DNA from: Oscillospiraceae bacterium
GTDB lineage: Bacteria > Bacillota > Clostridia > Oscillospirales > Ruminococcaceae
Assembly: GCA_022769365.1 (NCBI GenBank)
Contig: JALEJO010000047.1
Coordinates: forward strand, 1-32,325
Length of the DNA stretch: 32,325 nt
Direction: 5' to 3'
This document shows, in pieces, positions 1 through 8,073 of the stretch; position 1 is the stretch's first letter; the number at the start of each line of letters is the position of its first letter. The position numbers were made by a program, and so were the translations under genes. Below the pieces are notes generated by a model. It was not told the DNA's origin and made no database searches. It saw nothing but the letters and a program-made list of their open reading frames with translations.

Positions 1-1305
1 TTCCGTTTCAATATAATAAGTTAAAGAACCTTTTGAACCTGATGAAATACTTTTATCATATATTTTTGAATTATATATCTGAGGTTCTGAAAAGTCAAAA
101 ATTTGGTTTATGTATCCGACTGAACTGGCAGACAGAAAAACAGAAATAATAATCAGCGGAAGAATTATTTTTCGTTTTTCTTCTGAAGATAAAATAAGTA
201 TCAGAATGATAATTACAGCAGAAAAAGTCAGGGAAACAAGACTATATTTTGAAAAACTCAGCATATTTATTTGCAAAACACATAAAAAATTAAAGCATTC
301 AGACATCATTACAGGCAAAAAAATATTGGGGGTTGCTGAAAAATCTCCGTTTTCTTCGCCTTTTTTATAATCAGCAATGCTGTATTCATTGTTATAAATC
401 AAGTAAAAAATAAGAATGGAAATAACAGAAATTATGTAAATAATGGCTGAAACAGAGTAACAAAAGTAATTAAATGCAAAAATGCAGAAAACAGTTGATA
501 TATACATCAGATTTTTTATTCCTAAATATACAAATCTTCTTTTTCCGAAAACGTTTTCAATATCTTTAAGGCTTTCTTTCTCTATAATAATCTTTTTTTC
601 AGAAATATCTTTAATTTCAGAGAAAAAGTCATTGATATAACAGGAATTATAATCATAGACAGGATAAAAATATAAATTTTTAGTTCTGTGACCTGATTTT
701 TGATTTAAATTTATGTTTATTGTTCCAAAATTTTCAAGAATTGTGTTGCTGACACTTTTAGCCGAAAAAATTATATTTTTTATATCTTTCTTTTTTATTC
801 TGAAATCTTTTGAAGTATATTTTTTACAGTTATCTATGTTGGAAAAGTCGGTTATGAGTGAACTTTTCTCAAAATCTCTTCCATTTTTACTGATTTTAAG
901 ATAATGAATATAAAAGCAGTCTTTTCCTCTTATAACCTGAGCAATTCTGTGTATATTTGTTTCGGCAATAAAATAATCCTGATTAAAATCAATTTTTTCT
1001 GCTATCGAATATTTTTTTCTGAAAGAGTAAAGGGAAGTTTTATCTGCCGAAATAAATTTATCAATTTTTTTCTTGTTCAAAAATCTTTTTATTTTAAACC
1101 CCTGAAAAAGCAGAATTATTGCTGATATAATAAACGGCATTGCAAAAAAATTTGCCGCTTTTGCAAAAATTATAACAATTGCAATCATTGCAAGAATAAA
1201 AGCAATAACCTTTGCAAAGTTAGTGAATAAAAAATTTGTAAGAGGAAACTTCTTTCTTTTTCCCACTGTATAATTATCAGGATTTTTAAGTTCTTTGTTT
1301 TTCAT
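1..1305 (-). CDS. Multi-pass membrane protein of unknown function, C-terminus truncated by window edge
   Basis: Reverse-strand ATG at 1305 (MKNKELKNPDNYTVGKRKKFPLTNFLFTNFAKVIAFILAMIAIVIIF...) opens a frame I translated to position 1 without a stop (435 codons). It is absent from the ORF track because no stop lies in the window. Several hydrophobic segments. Confidence 0.85.
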   Translation of the reverse strand, partial: MKNKELKNPDNYTVGKRKKFPLTNFLFTNFAKVIAFILAMIAIVIIFAKAANFFAMPFIISAIILLFQGFKIKRFLNKKKIDKFISADKTSLYSFRKKYSIAEKIDFNQDYFIAETNIHRIAQVIRGKDCFYIHYLKISKNGRDFEKSSLITDFSNIDNCKKYTSKDFRIKKKDIKNIIFSAKSVSNTILENFGTININLNQKSGHRTKNLYFYPVYDYNSCYINDFFSEIKDISEKKIIIEKESLKDIENVFGKRRFVYLGIKNLMYISTVFCIFAFNYFCYSVSAIIYIISVISILIFYLIYNNEYSIADYKKGEENGDFSATPNIFLPVMMSECFNFLCVLQINMLSFSKYSLVSLTFSAVIIILILILSSEEKRKIILPLIIISVFLSASSVGYINQIFDFSEPQIYNSKIYDKSISSGSKGSLTYYIETE

Positions 1306-1317
1306 ATCATTTATCTT

Positions 1318-1590
1318 TCATTTTAAATTGTTTTTTCTGCGTCTTATATCTTCATAGAGCTTTTTCGTTGCGAGTCCGCCTCTTATGTGTCTTAATGATT
1401 TATTAAGTTCCATAACTTCTCTGACTTTGTAATAAAGATCGGTATCATATGAAATTAATGTTTTTGTTACGTCTTTATGTACTGTGCTTTTTGAAATTCC
1501 AAAAACTTCGGCGGTTTTTCTTACAGTTGCTTTATTTTCATATATATATTTTCCAAGTTCAATGCAGCGTTTGTTGTCAGACAATATCAT
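1318..1590 (-). CDS. spoIIID: SpoIIID-family sporulation transcriptional regulator
   Basis: 90 aa; IELGKYIYENKATVRKTAEVFGISKSTVHKDVT...RHIRGGLATKKLY matches the SpoIIID HTH pattern (FGVSKSTVHKDLT...IRHLRGGEATK). Confidence 0.9.
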   Translation of the reverse strand: MILSDNKRCIELGKYIYENKATVRKTAEVFGISKSTVHKDVTKTLISYDTDLYYKVREVMELNKSLRHIRGGLATKKLYEDIRRRKNNLK

Positions 1591-1703
1591 TATATCAACT
1601 CCATTTTATAATTAATATGGTTAATTATATGATTTGATATAAGATATTAGACTATAGCAATTGAATTATAGAAACCAATTTTCAAAGATTTATTTTACAA
1701 AAA

Positions 1704-2123
1704 TCAGAAGTTTTTCTTCATCCAGATATGAGGACAATCCTCGTCATAATCAATATCGCCAAAAGAAGAATATCCCATTTTTTTATAAAATTCCGAAACT
1801 CTGCATTGTGCATGAAGAAAAATTGAATTTCCGCCTTTTTCTTTAACAGTTTTTTCGGCTTTTTTTATCATTTCCGTTCCAAGATTTTTACCTCTGAATT
1901 GCTTTAAAACGGCAAGTCTGCCAAGAATATAGGAGCTTTTCTCTGTTCCTTTGAAAATTCTGCAAACGGCGGCAGGTTCATTTTTTTCGGTATAAGAAAC
2001 GACATGAAAAGATGAATTATCAATTTCATCAAATTCATTTTCAAATCCCTGTTCTTCAACAAAAACTTTTGTACGTATATTTTTTGCATCATCTGAAAGA
2101 GTGTTATAAACAATATATTTCAT
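1704..2123 (-). CDS. GNAT family N-acetyltransferase
   Basis: 139 aa; VFVEEQGF..., ILGRLAVLKQFRGKNLGTEMIKKAE acetyl-CoA binding motif, FYKKMGY; SD AGAAGGTGA upstream. Confidence 0.88.
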   Translation of the reverse strand: MKYIVYNTLSDDAKNIRTKVFVEEQGFENEFDEIDNSSFHVVSYTEKNEPAAVCRIFKGTEKSSYILGRLAVLKQFRGKNLGTEMIKKAEKTVKEKGGNSIFLHAQCRVSEFYKKMGYSSFGDIDYDEDCPHIWMKKNF

Positions 2124-2136
2124 AGCAAGTCACCTT

Positions 2137-3555
2137 CTATTTTTTTGAATTTTCTTTTTCTTTAAGTTTTTCTATTCCGCCTTTTCTTTGCCATACATAG
2201 AAAATAATTCCCGAAATAAAGGCAATAACAACGGCTGCTGTTGTAACTGCAATAAGTTTGAATCTGAAACTTAATTTTGTTGAAGCTTCGTTTTCAGGAA
2301 TGACAGTATCATTTTTTTGTATTTTCTGAATAAATTTTATTCCGTTATCTTCGGCATATTTTTCAGCCTCCGAATCAGTTTCACCATATATTGTATAGTC
2401 CTTGTCCGTTTCGGTTTTGTTATTTTCTTCGCTGTATAAATACCCGAAAGCCTGTTCACCAATTTTTAAAACACTTGACGGAATTGAAACTTTTTTCAAT
2501 TTTTCACAATTATAAAAAGCATGGTCGTCAACATTATATAATGTTGATGGGAGAGAAATTTCTTCAAGGTTGAAACATTGTGCGAAAGAGTATGAACTTA
2601 TTCTTGTTATTCCGTCTGAAACAACTATTTTGATTATCTCTTTTCGTCTTGAAAACCATGGGATAGTTGTAATATCTGAATAAGTATCCATATTGCCATT
2701 GCCTGATATTGTCAAAACACCGTCGGATAAAGTCCACGATATTTTACTTACTTCATTACCTTTATTAAATAAATTATCATCATATGCAGGAGATGTTTGA
2801 GATGTTTCGGTTTCTGGAGTTGACTCAGTGGATTCAGTAATATCTTCAACAATAACACCATTTGCGGCAACACCTCCGTCAGGCATAATATTGGCATCTG
2901 CTGCACCTGCATATGGAACGATAACTATATTTCCTTTTTTGTCGGTTTCGATTTCCTTGGCTGAATTTGTTTCAGCATTATCAACGCCGCCTATTGCGTT
3001 TTTGTCGTTTGCATCTTTTGGATTTGTTAATTTTTCATAACTTTCATCTGTATCACTACTGCCATATGTTTTATAATTAATACCTGCATATTCGGCATAC
3101 ATTTCCGCATAACCGCCTTTTTTTACTTCAAGAGTCAAAGAAGCTGATTTACTGAAAGCATTGCTGTCTATCGATTCAACGGATTCAGAAATATAGGCAT
3201 ATGAAAGATTTGAAATATTGCTGAAATTATATGCACCTATATAACTTACACCTGAAATATTTACAGATGTTATTTCATCGCTTAAATTTATCCAGGGTTG
3301 ATAATCTGATTGATAATCGTACATTTCACCGCTTCCACTTATTGAAAGCGTTCCTCCACTGTAACTCCAGCTTGCGTTATTTCCGCATTTTCCGGAAGTT
3401 TTTTCAGGTGATTTTTCTGAAGATTTAACAGGAGAATTTTCAGATGTTTCCTCTGCAAACGAGATAAAAACAGGTGTGGAAACAGCTGTTAAAATGATTG
3501 CTGAAAAACCTGCCGCAAAAGATATAATTTTTCTTTTTTTATTTCTAAAAGACAT
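2137..3555 (-). CDS. BspA-like leucine-rich-repeat (LRR_5) surface protein with signal peptide and C-terminal TM anchor
   Basis: Signal peptide at MSFRNKKRKIISFAAGFSAIILTAVSTPVFISFA; two LRR_5-like blocks (ISWTLSDGVLTISGNGNM..., SYSFAQCFNLEEISLPSTLYNVDDHAFYNCEKLKKVSIPSSV); C-terminal TM FKLIAVTTAAVVIAFISGIIFYVWQRK. ATG at 3555 preferred over 3582 because GGAGGAC lies just upstream. Confidence 0.85.
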   Translation of the reverse strand: MSFRNKKRKIISFAAGFSAIILTAVSTPVFISFAEETSENSPVKSSEKSPEKTSGKCGNNASWSYSGGTLSISGSGEMYDYQSDYQPWINLSDEITSVNISGVSYIGAYNFSNISNLSYAYISESVESIDSNAFSKSASLTLEVKKGGYAEMYAEYAGINYKTYGSSDTDESYEKLTNPKDANDKNAIGGVDNAETNSAKEIETDKKGNIVIVPYAGAADANIMPDGGVAANGVIVEDITESTESTPETETSQTSPAYDDNLFNKGNEVSKISWTLSDGVLTISGNGNMDTYSDITTIPWFSRRKEIIKIVVSDGITRISSYSFAQCFNLEEISLPSTLYNVDDHAFYNCEKLKKVSIPSSVLKIGEQAFGYLYSEENNKTETDKDYTIYGETDSEAEKYAEDNGIKFIQKIQKNDTVIPENEASTKLSFRFKLIAVTTAAVVIAFISGIIFYVWQRKGGIEKLKEKENSKK

Positions 3556-3658
3556 ATTTTTGTCCTCCATTCTTTTATACACGTTTTAATTATATATGTT
3601 TTTGCTGATTTTGTCAACTTGTTTATTTTGAATGAGGAAGCGGCGTGTCGCCTTTTTG

Positions 3659-3848
3659 AATGAGGAATGAGAAATTAGGAATGAGGAATTGTGGTGTCGC
3701 CGTTCGGCGACTTATTCCCCCTCTGTCACTTCGTGACATCTCCCCAAGGGGAGAAAACCTCTCTATATTGGCTGTGCCAGAGAGGTTTAAAATTTGTCAG
3801 CGACAGCTGACACCTTAATTCCTCATTCCTAATTTCTCACTCCTCATT
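3659..3848. mobile_element. MITE-like hairpin-rich dispersed repeat, copy A (about 190 bp with 32-bp terminal inverted repeats)
   Basis: 3659-3690 AATGAGGAATGAGAAATTAGGAATGAGGAATT is the inverse complement of 3817-3848 with 1 mismatch in 32. The interior carries five hairpins (GTCGCC/GGCGAC, TGTCAC/GTGACA, CTCCCC/GGGGAG, AACCTCTC/GAGAGGTT, TGTCAGC/GCTGACA). Core shared with 6818-6881. Confidence 0.8.
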
Positions 3849-3918
3849 ATTATGGTCTTATTAAAAAAATGTTTTTATAAAATCATAATAAATTTACACA
3901 ATAATTTTTTGAAAAAGC

Positions 3919-3948
3919 TTGACAATTGATATGCTTTTGTGTTATAAT
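3919..3948 (+). promoter_or_regulatory. Sigma-A-type promoter of the tRNA-Lys pair
   Basis: TTGACA (3919-3924), 18-nt spacer, TATAAT (3943-3948). Confidence 0.8.
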
Positions 3949-3962
3949 AAATAACGTTGTTT

Positions 3963-4038
3963 GAGACATTAGCTCAGTCGGTAGAGCACACGCCTTTTAA
4001 GTGTGGGGTCGAGAGTTCGAGCCTCTCATGTCTCACCA
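3963..4038 (+). tRNA. tRNA-Lys (anticodon UUU), CCA encoded
   Basis: GAGACAT/ATGTCTC acceptor, GCTC/GAGC D-arm, CACGC-CTTTTAA-GTGTG anticodon arm, GAGAG-TTCGAGC-CTCTC T-arm, ACCA end. Confidence 0.96.
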
Positions 4039-4057
4039 ACATTTTTGTTGAATATAT

Positions 4058-4133
4058 GAGACATTAGCTCAGTCGGTAGAGCACACGCCTTTTAAGTGTG
4101 GGGTCGAGAGTTCGAGCCTCTCATGTCTCACCA
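4058..4133 (+). tRNA. tRNA-Lys (anticodon UUU), second identical copy
   Basis: Same 76 nt as 3963-4038, 19-nt spacer. Confidence 0.96.
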
Positions 4134-4166
4134 GACAGCATTCGTTTAGTTTGCTGTCCTTTTTAT
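4134..4166 (+). terminator. Rho-independent terminator of tRNA-Lys transcript
   Basis: GACAGCA (4134-4140)/TGCTGTC (4152-4158) stem followed by CTTTTTATT. Confidence 0.75.
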
Positions 4167-4192
4167 TCATGTTCATATGTTTTGGAAAATTC

Positions 4193-4222
4193 CCCCTCAG
4201 ATATGAGAGGGAGTTTTTATTT
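4193..4222. terminator. Probable terminator of the reverse-strand exonuclease gene (possibly bidirectional)
   Basis: CCCCCTC-agatat-GAGAGGGAG hairpin flanked by T-rich sequence on the right and AATTTT in reverse orientation; overlaps no CDS. Confidence 0.55.
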
Positions 4223-4753
4223 TTATAAAAATTTACGGAGATTTCTATATACTTCGTTTGTTATTTCGCAGTCATTCAATGCCCTGTGAGCGTGGGAATA
4301 GTCTATATTATAATAATTTGCAAGAGATTCAAGACTGTATTTTTCAAGTTTAAGAAATTTTCTTCCGAGTTTCATTGTGTCAACCGAATAATTTTCAAAT
4401 TTTATCCCGAATTTTTCTTCTGCCGCTTTTGAAATAAATCCAATATCAAATCTTATATTTTGCCCTAAAATAATATCATCGCCTATAAAATCAAGATAAT
4501 CTTTTAAAACATCATTTTCGCATCTTGCACTTTTCAAATTACCATCATTTATATTTGTAAGATTTCTTATGAAATAATTTAGGTAGCCGTTTTCGTGAAA
4601 ATCATCAGGTTTGACAAATTCTGAAAATCTTGCAACTTCACAATCGTTTTTTATTTTTATTCCTGCAAGTTCTATTATTTTATTCTTTTTAGGGCTTAAA
4701 CCCGTTGTTTCGATGTCGATTACTGTATAATCGCTTGTTTTTTCAGATAACAT
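4223..4753 (-). CDS. DEDDh 3'-5' exonuclease (DNA polymerase III epsilon-like)
   Basis: 176 aa; YTVIDIETTGLSPKKNKIIELAGIKI ... HRALNDCEITNEVY exonuclease motifs. Confidence 0.88.
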   Translation of the reverse strand: MLSEKTSDYTVIDIETTGLSPKKNKIIELAGIKIKNDCEVARFSEFVKPDDFHENGYLNYFIRNLTNINDGNLKSARCENDVLKDYLDFIGDDIILGQNIRFDIGFISKAAEEKFGIKFENYSVDTMKLGRKFLKLEKYSLESLANYYNIDYSHAHRALNDCEITNEVYRNLRKFL

Positions 4754-4844
4754 AGTATTTTGCTCCTTATTTTTGTATTTTAATAGTATAGCACATCATT
4801 TTAATGTTGTCAAATAGAAAAAATTATAAAATTTTGTTTTAGTG

Positions 4845-4873
4845 TTGCATTTAAAGTAAAAATATGTTATAAT
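4845..4873 (+). promoter_or_regulatory. Promoter of thrH-like gene
   Basis: TTGCAT, 17-nt spacer, TATAAT; 34 nt before the start codon. Confidence 0.7.
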
Positions 4874-4906
4874 GAAAACAACATTTATTTATGGAGGAAA
4901 ATAATT

Positions 4907-5509
4907 ATGTATATTACTTGTTTAGACCTTGAAGGTGTTCTTGTACCTGAAATCTGGATAGCTTTTGCAGAAGCAAGCGGAATTCCTGAACTTAAAAGAA
5001 CTACAAGAGATGAACCTGACTACGATAAACTTATGACTTGGAGACTTGGCGTTTTAAAAGAACACGGTCTTGGTCTTAAAGAAATTCAGGAAACAATTGC
5101 AAAAATTGACCCTGTTCCTGGTGCAAAAGAATTTCTTGACAAATTAAGAGAACTTTCACAGGTTATCATTATAAGTGATACTTTCACACAGTTTGCAAAG
5201 CCTCTTATGAAGAAACTCGGCTGGCCTACAATTTTCTGCAACTCACTTGAAGTTGCTCCAAACGGCGAAATAACAGGCTTTAAAATGAGATGTGAAAAGT
5301 CAAAACTTACAACAGTTAAGGCTCTTCAGTCAATCGGTTACCAGACAATTGCAAGTGGTGACAGCCATAATGACCTTGGTATGATAAGAGCAAGCAAGGC
5401 AGGATTCCTTTTCAGAAGTACAGATCAGATTAAGGCTGACAATCCTGACCTTCCTGCATATGAAACATTTGATGAACTTTTTGATGCAATCAAGAAGGCA
5501 ATGGACTAA
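4907..5509 (+). CDS. thrH: HAD-family phosphoserine phosphatase / homoserine phosphotransferase (ThrH type)
   Basis: 200 aa; CLDLEGVLVPEIWIAFAE, VIIISDTFTQFAKPLMKKLGWPTIFCN, ASGDSHNDLGMI HAD motifs in ThrH arrangement. Confidence 0.9.
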   Translation: MYITCLDLEGVLVPEIWIAFAEASGIPELKRTTRDEPDYDKLMTWRLGVLKEHGLGLKEIQETIAKIDPVPGAKEFLDKLRELSQVIIISDTFTQFAKPLMKKLGWPTIFCNSLEVAPNGEITGFKMRCEKSKLTTVKALQSIGYQTIASGDSHNDLGMIRASKAGFLFRSTDQIKADNPDLPAYETFDELFDAIKKAMD

Positions 5510-5527
5510 TATTTTTATTAACATAAC

Positions 5528-5557
5528 AAAAAGGAGCTTTTAAAGCTCCTTTTTTTG
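5528..5557. terminator. Bidirectional terminator between convergent genes
   Basis: AAAAAGGAGCTTTTAAAGCTCCTTTTTTT; includes the last codons and stop of the reverse-strand XRE gene. Confidence 0.85.
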
Positions 5558-5884
5558 CAGTTCGTGTTGCATAACTATTTTTATAAAATTTTTATCTTTT
5601 TCAGACATTGAACGATACATATTAAGTACAGAAATTTCTTCATTTGAAAGATTATTTGAAACTTCTGCATTTGATGCACCTAAAAAATATTCATATGGTA
5701 CTTTTAAAAATTGGCATAAAACAGCAAATTTATCACAGAGAGGATAGTTTACATTTTTTTCCCAGTTATTCACTGTTGAAATAGCTGTTCCAACTGCATT
5801 TGCAATATCTTTCTGAAGATACCCAAGTTCTGTACGTCTTTTTTTCAGAAGTTCACCGAAATTTTTTATTTTTTCAGCTTCCAT
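5540..5884 (-). CDS. XRE-family HTH transcriptional regulator
   Basis: 114 aa; FGELLKKRRTELGYLQKDIANAVGTAISTVNNWEKNVNYPLCDKFAVLCQFLKV. Confidence 0.88.
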   Translation of the reverse strand: MEAEKIKNFGELLKKRRTELGYLQKDIANAVGTAISTVNNWEKNVNYPLCDKFAVLCQFLKVPYEYFLGASNAEVSNNLSNEEISVLNMYRSMSEKDKNFIKIVMQHELQKKEL

Positions 5885-5886
5885 TA

Positions 5887-6666
5887 TCAGTCACCATTGT
5901 CTGTTTTTTTATTTACGTTTTCTTCAAGCATACTTGAATTGTAGTGAAGATTTCTGTATTCTTTAGGTGTCTGACCTGTTATCTTTTTAAATGTGCTGAT
6001 AAAATAACTTTGAGATGAAAAACCAAGTGTTGTTGAAATGTCAAGGCATGAAAAATCAGAGAATTTCAGCATATTTTGTGCCGTTTTTATTTTAGTATTT
6101 AAAATAAAATCACCGATATTCATACCTGTTTCTTTTGTGAAAAGTTTTGATAGATAAGTAGGGTTTAAATTCAGATAATCAGCAAGAGTTGAAACAGTTA
6201 TTTTTTCATGCATATGGTCATATATATAATCAATACACTTCCTTATGTGGAGCGAAATTACATTGTTTTTCTTAGCTTTCTTCATTCTTTCGGCGTAATC
6301 AAGCTGCATATCAAGGAACATGTCAACTATTGTCTGATATGAATTGCATACATCAGCCTTTCTTATGTATATATCAGCAAGAGTATACGATGCATCCTGA
6401 TTCATACCTGATTCAATGCAAAATCTTGATATAATTGCAACAGCAACGATAAAATGGTATCTTATATTTCTTATTTTATCGTCCGAAAGTACTCCTTTGC
6501 CCTCCATAAAATTAAAACGCTGTTTTTTAAAATTTTCTTTAATTTTTTCTATATCGCCCTCTGCAACGGCAGTATAAAGTCCCATTTCTGTTGTATACGG
6601 GAGTCTTTCAAAATTATTTTCTCTGTGTATAAAAAGTTTATAATTGAGTTCTGCTTCTGTGTTCAT
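5887..6666 (-). CDS. AraC-family HTH transcriptional regulator
   Basis: 259 aa; C-terminal KITVSTLADYLNLNPTYLSKLFTKETGMNIGDFILNTKIKTAQNML...GFSSQSYFISTFKKITGQTPKEYR. Confidence 0.92.
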   Translation of the reverse strand: MNTEAELNYKLFIHRENNFERLPYTTEMGLYTAVAEGDIEKIKENFKKQRFNFMEGKGVLSDDKIRNIRYHFIVAVAIISRFCIESGMNQDASYTLADIYIRKADVCNSYQTIVDMFLDMQLDYAERMKKAKKNNVISLHIRKCIDYIYDHMHEKITVSTLADYLNLNPTYLSKLFTKETGMNIGDFILNTKIKTAQNMLKFSDFSCLDISTTLGFSSQSYFISTFKKITGQTPKEYRNLHYNSSMLEENVNKKTDNGD

Positions 6667-6784
6667 AAAAACACCACCTTTAATATAATTATAAATATTA
6701 TAACATTGAATTGAAAAAAAGTCAATACAAATTGAAAAATAATGATAAAAAAGTCAGTTTTTTAATAGAATCAGAACCTTTATT

Positions 6785-7010
6785 AATGAGGAATTAGGAG
6801 TTAGTAATGAGGAATTATGGTGTCGCCTGTGGCGACTTATCCCCCTCTGTCACTTCGTGACATCTCCCCGAGGGGAGATAAGTAGAAACGTATAAAACAA
6901 AATCGCCCCTGGCAGGGGCTTTGACCAAAAAATTACCCTTATATTTTTAGTAACGTGGGGTGACTTGGCTGCGGCGACACGCCGCTTCCTCATTCCTCAT
7001 TCCTAATTTT
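6785..7010. mobile_element. MITE-like hairpin-rich dispersed repeat, copy B (about 226 bp)
   Basis: Left AATGAGGAATTAGGAG..AATGAGGAATT, right CTTCCTCATTCCTCATTCCTAATT. Core TATCCCCCTCTGTCACTTCGTGACATCTCCCCGAGGGGAGA matches copy A. Further hairpins GCCCCTggcAGGGGC and GCGGCGacaCGCCGC. Confidence 0.75.
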
Positions 7011-7044
7011 TAAAAGTGTATGACACTTTTAAAATCAGAAGTGT

Positions 7045-7073
7045 TTGACAGTTTTAAAATCATATGATATAAT
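7045..7073 (+). promoter_or_regulatory. Promoter of SDR gene
   Basis: TTGACA (7045-7050), 17-nt spacer, TATAAT (7068-7073). Confidence 0.75.
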
Positions 7074-7112
7074 AACAAAAAATAATACGATTGAAAGGAA
7101 AGTAAAAGTATA

Positions 7113-7832
7113 ATGAGTAAGTATGCATTTGTAACAGGTTCATCAGGCGGAATAGGCGAAGCAATTGCAAGAGTTCTTGCAGATGATGGATATACAGTTG
7201 GAATACACGCAAATAAAAATGCCAAAAAGGCTGAAAAAATTGCATCGGAAATCGGCGGTGATTTTTATGTGTCGGATTTTTCAGTTTTGGGTGAAGCTGA
7301 AAAGCTTGGTAAAAAAATTCTTGAAAATCACGAAAAAGTTGATTTGCTTGTTAATGCGGCAGGTATTTCAAAAACGGGTCTTTTTACGGATTTTACATCT
7401 GATGACTGTGTTGAAATATTCAATGTTAATGTTATATCAATGATGAATTTAACAAGGACAATTCTTCCTGCAATGATAAGAAGAAAATACGGAAATATAA
7501 TAAATATAACATCTATGTGGGGGGAGGTTGGTGCTTCCTGTGAGGTGGATTATTCAGCAACAAAAGGTGCTGTTATTGCGTTTACAAAAGCACTTGCTAA
7601 AGAAGTCGGGCCTTCAGGAATAAGAGTCAACGCAGTTTCACCGGGCGTTATAAAAACAAATATGCTGTCTTGCTATGACGATGAAACACTTGCAGAACTT
7701 GCAGATGAAACACCGCTCGGCAGAATAGGAGTTCCGTTTGATATTGCGTCAGCAGTGAAATTTCTTGCTTCTCATAATTCAGATTTCATAACAGGTGAAA
7801 TTCTGCGTGTAAACGGAGGATTTCTCATTTAA
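7113..7832 (+). CDS. SDR-family oxidoreductase, FabG-like (3-oxoacyl-ACP reductase-like)
   Basis: 239 aa; TGSSGGIGEAIA, NAAG, NITSMWG...YSATK, PLGRIGVPFDIASAVKFLAS...ITGEILRVNGG. Confidence 0.9.
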   Translation: MSKYAFVTGSSGGIGEAIARVLADDGYTVGIHANKNAKKAEKIASEIGGDFYVSDFSVLGEAEKLGKKILENHEKVDLLVNAAGISKTGLFTDFTSDDCVEIFNVNVISMMNLTRTILPAMIRRKYGNIINITSMWGEVGASCEVDYSATKGAVIAFTKALAKEVGPSGIRVNAVSPGVIKTNMLSCYDDETLAELADETPLGRIGVPFDIASAVKFLASHNSDFITGEILRVNGGFLI

Positions 7833-8073
7833 ATAAATGTATTTTTAATAAAAGAGGAGATTTTTTCTCATATTTTTTGAAAAGAAAAATTTGTGCTTTA
7901 TGCATAAATTTTTATCCTTCAAATTGTTTAAATGATATAAAAAGCAGAATATGACGAAAAAAGCCCTAAAATTCAAAATTATCTCTTGAAAAACACCTTT
8001 TTCTATGATATATTTTTATTCAGTCATAAAAATGATATAATTTTGCGTACTTTCAAAGGAGAGATAAGTCTAA

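Noticed and set aside
110-1125. Forward ORFs at 110, 713 and 904
   Set aside because: Antisense to the reverse-strand membrane ORF that is open through the entire 1-1305 region.
3630-3850. CRISPR-like array from repeated GGAATGAGGAA units
   Set aside because: Repeats are terminal inverted repeats of a dispersed element with no regular spacers and no cas genes.
7833-8073. Possible ncRNA in the gap before the LTA-synthase-like gene
   Set aside because: AT-rich with only weak hairpins; no convincing structure or family resemblance.
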